Assembly: GCF_000371785.1 (NCBI RefSeq)
Contig: NZ_AQUI01000002.1
Location: 4,699,352-4,763,351, forward strand
DNA length: 64,000 nt
Direction of reading: 5' to 3'
Origin: Actinopolyspora halophila DSM 43834
GTDB taxonomy: Bacteria > Actinomycetota > Actinomycetes > Mycobacteriales > Pseudonocardiaceae
Numbering within the stretch: position 1 is the first letter of the stretch; each line of letters opens with the position of its first letter. The position numbers were made by a program, and so were the translations under genes. The notes under the pieces were generated by a model. The model ran no database searches. It was not told where the DNA came from and saw only the letters and a program-made list of their open reading frames with translations. Positions 61,619 through 64,000 of this stretch are shown here, in pieces.

Positions 61619-64000
61619 TCACCTCTCCTCGGGGTCACCCAGCACCGCGCTGTACTTCCAGTCGGCGGAGGCGTCGATGCCGTCGTCGAACAGATTCCCC
61701 TCGGTGCGCCACGGGCTGTCGTTGCTGCGTTCCTCGTCGCCACCCTGTTGTCCTGCACCGCCGCCCATGCCTCCCATGGGCATCATTCCGCCGCGTCCGG
61801 AGCCCTGGTCGTTCTGACCCGATCCACCGGACTCCCCCATGGAGGCCAGTCCGGTCGTTCCCTGTGAATCCGTCCGCTCCGACTTGTCCTCCATACCCGG
61901 CAACCCGGCCGATCCGGACACCTCACCCACTTTGTTGTTCGGGCGTTCGCCCCACACGCTGCCCCCGCTGTCCTCCGCGGAACTGAACAGATCTCCGGAA
62001 AAGGCGGTGAACGTCTGGCGCGGGCCGGAATCGGACTGGGAGCCGGTGAACATGTTGTCCCCGGCCCACTGCGAAGTGGTCTGCGCGGGGGCGTCGAGCG
62101 GATCCGTGCTCTGCTGCCCGGTTGGTGCTTCCCGGACACCCGCGTCCGGCGGTTCTGCCGCCGATTCCGCGTAGGCCTCGCGTCCGACCGGCGCCCCCGC
62201 GGAACTCGGCACCTCACCCGGAGCGTCCGAAGCCGGGCCCGCGGTGTCGCCGGCACCGCCCGCGGCAGGCGTAGCCGCACGTTGCGCGTCGCTCCCGCTC
62301 GGTCGCGCGTTGCCCTCGTCCTGCTGCGCGGTCTCGCCGTTCGACTGCGCGGTGTTCTGGCCGGGAGCTGCGGGCTGCTCGGCCGTCGCGCCCGCGGCGA
62401 CAACATCGGGGGATTCCCCGGACTTGCTGTCCTGTCCGAAGTCCACGGTCCTGGTCTCGGGGGGCTGGTCGCCGCCGTCGTCCACTGAGAGCTGCAACTG
62501 ACCGCCCGGGGTCCGCTCCACTTCGATGGTCCGGCCGCCCTGCTCGATAACCGCGGTTCCGTCCTCGTTCGGACGAACAGTGGTTACCTGGCGAGCACCG
62601 TCAGCCCCCGCACCGGCGGCCGGCTTGCCGGACGTCGCACCATCCTGGCCGGATTGATCGGAGGTGGCCGCACCACCCGTGCCGGAGGCAACACCGGCTA
62701 CGTCCGAAGCACCGGGCGTGAGCCGTTCCCCCGCTGCGAACTCCCCATCGGAAGAACGTTGTGCTGCCTCCCCCGTCCGGGGGTCGGCATCCTGCTGAGC
62801 ACCCGCGGAGTCGTCGAAAGCGATCTCGTAGGTCTGTGGCTCACCATTCGGGCCGATCAACGTGACCTGGGGGTTTCCCTGCTCAGCGGCTTCCCGGACG
62901 GTGATCTTCTCCTCACCCTCCCCCAGAGTGACCTCGTCCGGGTTCTGCTCGGAGGACTCACCGTTCTTCGATCCCGGGAGATCTTCCTTCATCTCCCCGT
63001 CGTCGGGCGTACCGGGAGGCTGCTGGTCGGCTCCCCCCGCTCCGGGCGGCCCCGCTCCCGCGGTACCCGCGCCCGCCCCGGTGCCACCGGTTCCACCGCC
63101 ACTCCCGCTGCCGCTCCCAGCGCCGCTCGAAGTGCCGGACCTGCCGTCCTTCCCGGAGCCGTCACCGCTTCCCTCCGAAACACCCTTGAAAGGATCATCG
63201 CTGACCTTCGCCTCTTGGAGCAGCTGCTGGTAACACTGCTCCACGGTGCTGGTCGTGTTGGAAGTCTGCTGATCGAACTGCGTCAGCTTGTTCTGGAACT
63301 CCGGAACGAAAGAAGAGTCCAGCCACTTCTTGGCATCGTCTATAATTCCTTGGCGAATGCTGTCCACGGCATTTTTCGCGCCTACCGTATTACCTATGAC
63401 AGCGCCAACAGGGCCTCCGAGTACCGCTCCTACAGCGGCACCTTTCAGGTTCTCCCAGGTCCCGGAAAAAATATCGTCGATACCTACATCGTTCAGATCT
63501 TCCATTTTGAGGTTTCCACGAGCCTTGCGAATCTCGTCAGCCGTCTCCTCCGGAGACTTCCCGGAGCACTTGAGCTCTTTGCCCACGTCGAGCACGAACT
63601 TCGCGTACTCACGAACCGCCTTCTGGATACCGTCCATCGCGGGAACGATCGCTCCCGCCAAGCTCTCGACCTCGTCGATGACCACGGTTCCACTGCTCGT
63701 GTAGGAATCTACCTTCCCGGCCGCCGCTTCCGAGGCCTCGCCCTGCCAGGTCTCCCGAACACCGCCGAAATCCCTCTTCATGCTGCCGCTCTGATCCAGC
63801 AGCGCCGAGTGAACCTTTTCCAGGCGATCGGCGTCCTCACGAAAAGCGGCGAAATCTATACCCCGCAGATCGTCGTACCGACGCTTGATCTCACCTTCGA
63901 AGTCCGGTCCGTTTCCCGTCCAGTCCTTGAAGTGCGGCAGGAACTTGGAATAGTACTCCAATCCGGGAGTTCCGTCATCGAGCAACCGGTCCGAGTTCGG
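61619..64000 (-). CDS. large WXG100/PPE-like protein with disordered C-terminus (5' end outside window)
   Basis: An open minus frame of at least 794 codons that continues past the window end; the TTG at 63985 is probably not the start. The N-terminal about 230 residues are helical, with features of type VII secretion substrates (FREDADRLEKVHSALLDQSGSMKRDFGGVRETWQGEASEAAAGKV: a W-x-G turn within a WXG100-like helical pair). A glycine-zipper segment follows (GAAVGAVLGGPVGAVIGNTVGA), then a long Gly/Ser/Pro/Gln-rich region and a C-terminal part with NPQVTLIGPNGEPQTYEIAF and SPWRTEGNLFDDGID. It is probably exported by an ESX-type system encoded elsewhere or beyond the window. Function unknown. 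Confidence 0.7.
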   Translation of the reverse strand, partial: PNSDRLLDDGTPGLEYYSKFLPHFKDWTGNGPDFEGEIKRRYDDLRGIDFAAFREDADRLEKVHSALLDQSGSMKRDFGGVRETWQGEASEAAAGKVDSYTSSGTVVIDEVESLAGAIVPAMDGIQKAVREYAKFVLDVGKELKCSGKSPEETADEIRKARGNLKMEDLNDVGIDDIFSGTWENLKGAAVGAVLGGPVGAVIGNTVGAKNAVDSIRQGIIDDAKKWLDSSFVPEFQNKLTQFDQQTSNTTSTVEQCYQQLLQEAKVSDDPFKGVSEGSGDGSGKDGRSGTSSGAGSGSGSGGGTGGTGAGAGTAGAGPPGAGGADQQPPGTPDDGEMKEDLPGSKNGESSEQNPDEVTLGEGEEKITVREAAEQGNPQVTLIGPNGEPQTYEIAFDDSAGAQQDADPRTGEAAQRSSDGEFAAGERLTPGASDVAGVASGTGGAATSDQSGQDGATSGKPAAGAGADGARQVTTVRPNEDGTAVIEQGGRTIEVERTPGGQLQLSVDDGGDQPPETRTVDFGQDSKSGESPDVVAAGATAEQPAAPGQNTAQSNGETAQQDEGNARPSGSDAQRAATPAAGGAGDTAGPASDAPGEVPSSAGAPVGREAYAESAAEPPDAGVREAPTGQQSTDPLDAPAQTTSQWAGDNMFTGSQSDSGPRQTFTAFSGDLFSSAEDSGGSVWGERPNNKVGEVSGSAGLPGMEDKSERTDSQGTTGLASMGESGGSGQNDQGSGRGGMMPMGGMGGGAGQQGGDEERSNDSPWRTEGNLFDDGIDASADWKYSAVLGDPEER

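Overview
The window reads as the chromosome of a high-GC actinomycete, most likely Pseudonocardiales (Saccharopolyspora/Actinopolyspora-like). The evidence is uniformly GC-rich coding sequence with frequent GTG starts, a WhiB protein, a BldM-like regulator, an XRE/DUF397 pair, a CIRCE-controlled groES-groEL1 pair, and a backbone gene order known from both Mycobacterium and Streptomyces: guaA, choD-like oxidoreductase, guaB3, guaB2, DUF5319, rsdA, sigD, bldM, MerR, whiB3/whiD, groEL1, groES, tsaD, rimI, tsaB and, further on, tsaE, alr, nnr, glmS. No tRNA, rRNA or CRISPR array was seen.

Layout. 1-2.4 kb: PspC-type envelope-stress genes (a sensor cut by the window edge and a LiaF-like membrane protein with a coupled small membrane protein). 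2.4-10.7 kb: GMP synthesis (guaA, guaB3, guaB) with a GMC oxidoreductase and a decayed IS605-type insertion sequence beside guaA. 10.3-18.8 kb: the developmental/stress block (DUF5319, RsdA/SigD, BldM-like regulator, MerR regulator, WhiB, GroEL1/GroES). 19.5-23.7 kb: Tat-exported PhoD-like phosphatase and tsaD-rimI-tsaB for tRNA t6A. 23.9-53.3 kb: an accessory stretch lying between tsaB and tsaE, genes that are normally neighbours. 53.5-60.1 kb: tsaE, alpha/beta hydrolase, alr, nnr, glmS. 60.2-64 kb: another hydrolase-like protein and the start of a locus with a large WXG100/PPE-like secreted-type protein.

The accessory stretch is mainly a purine-ring catabolic pathway. A NCS2 permease imports xanthine/urate-type bases. 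Uricase, HIU hydrolase and OHCU decarboxylase (uox, uraH, uraD) make allantoin. AllB and Alc open it to ureidoglycolate. Glyoxylate is then used either through Gcl, GlxR, Hyi and glycerate kinase or through malate synthase AceB. An IclR (AllR-like) regulator diverges from aceB. No ureidoglycolate lyase or urease is present here, so one step is missing or done by an unrecognised enzyme. Two palindromes, one shared by the allB and uraD promoters and one shared by hyi and the permease, suggest common control. The rest of the stretch holds a secreted GH2 beta-galactosidase, an iron-box-controlled siderophore-binding lipoprotein, two secreted peptidoglycan hydrolases, an erythromycin-esterase-like protein, and a small-ORF operon divergent from an XRE/DUF397 pair.

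The most unusual non-coding signal is a dispersed palindromic element. Three full copies (7.1, 36.2 and 58.1 kb) share an almost identical loop, while their arms differ in sequence but stay complementary. Degenerate copies occur elsewhere. Nearly all lie just after a stop codon, in the sense orientation of the preceding gene.
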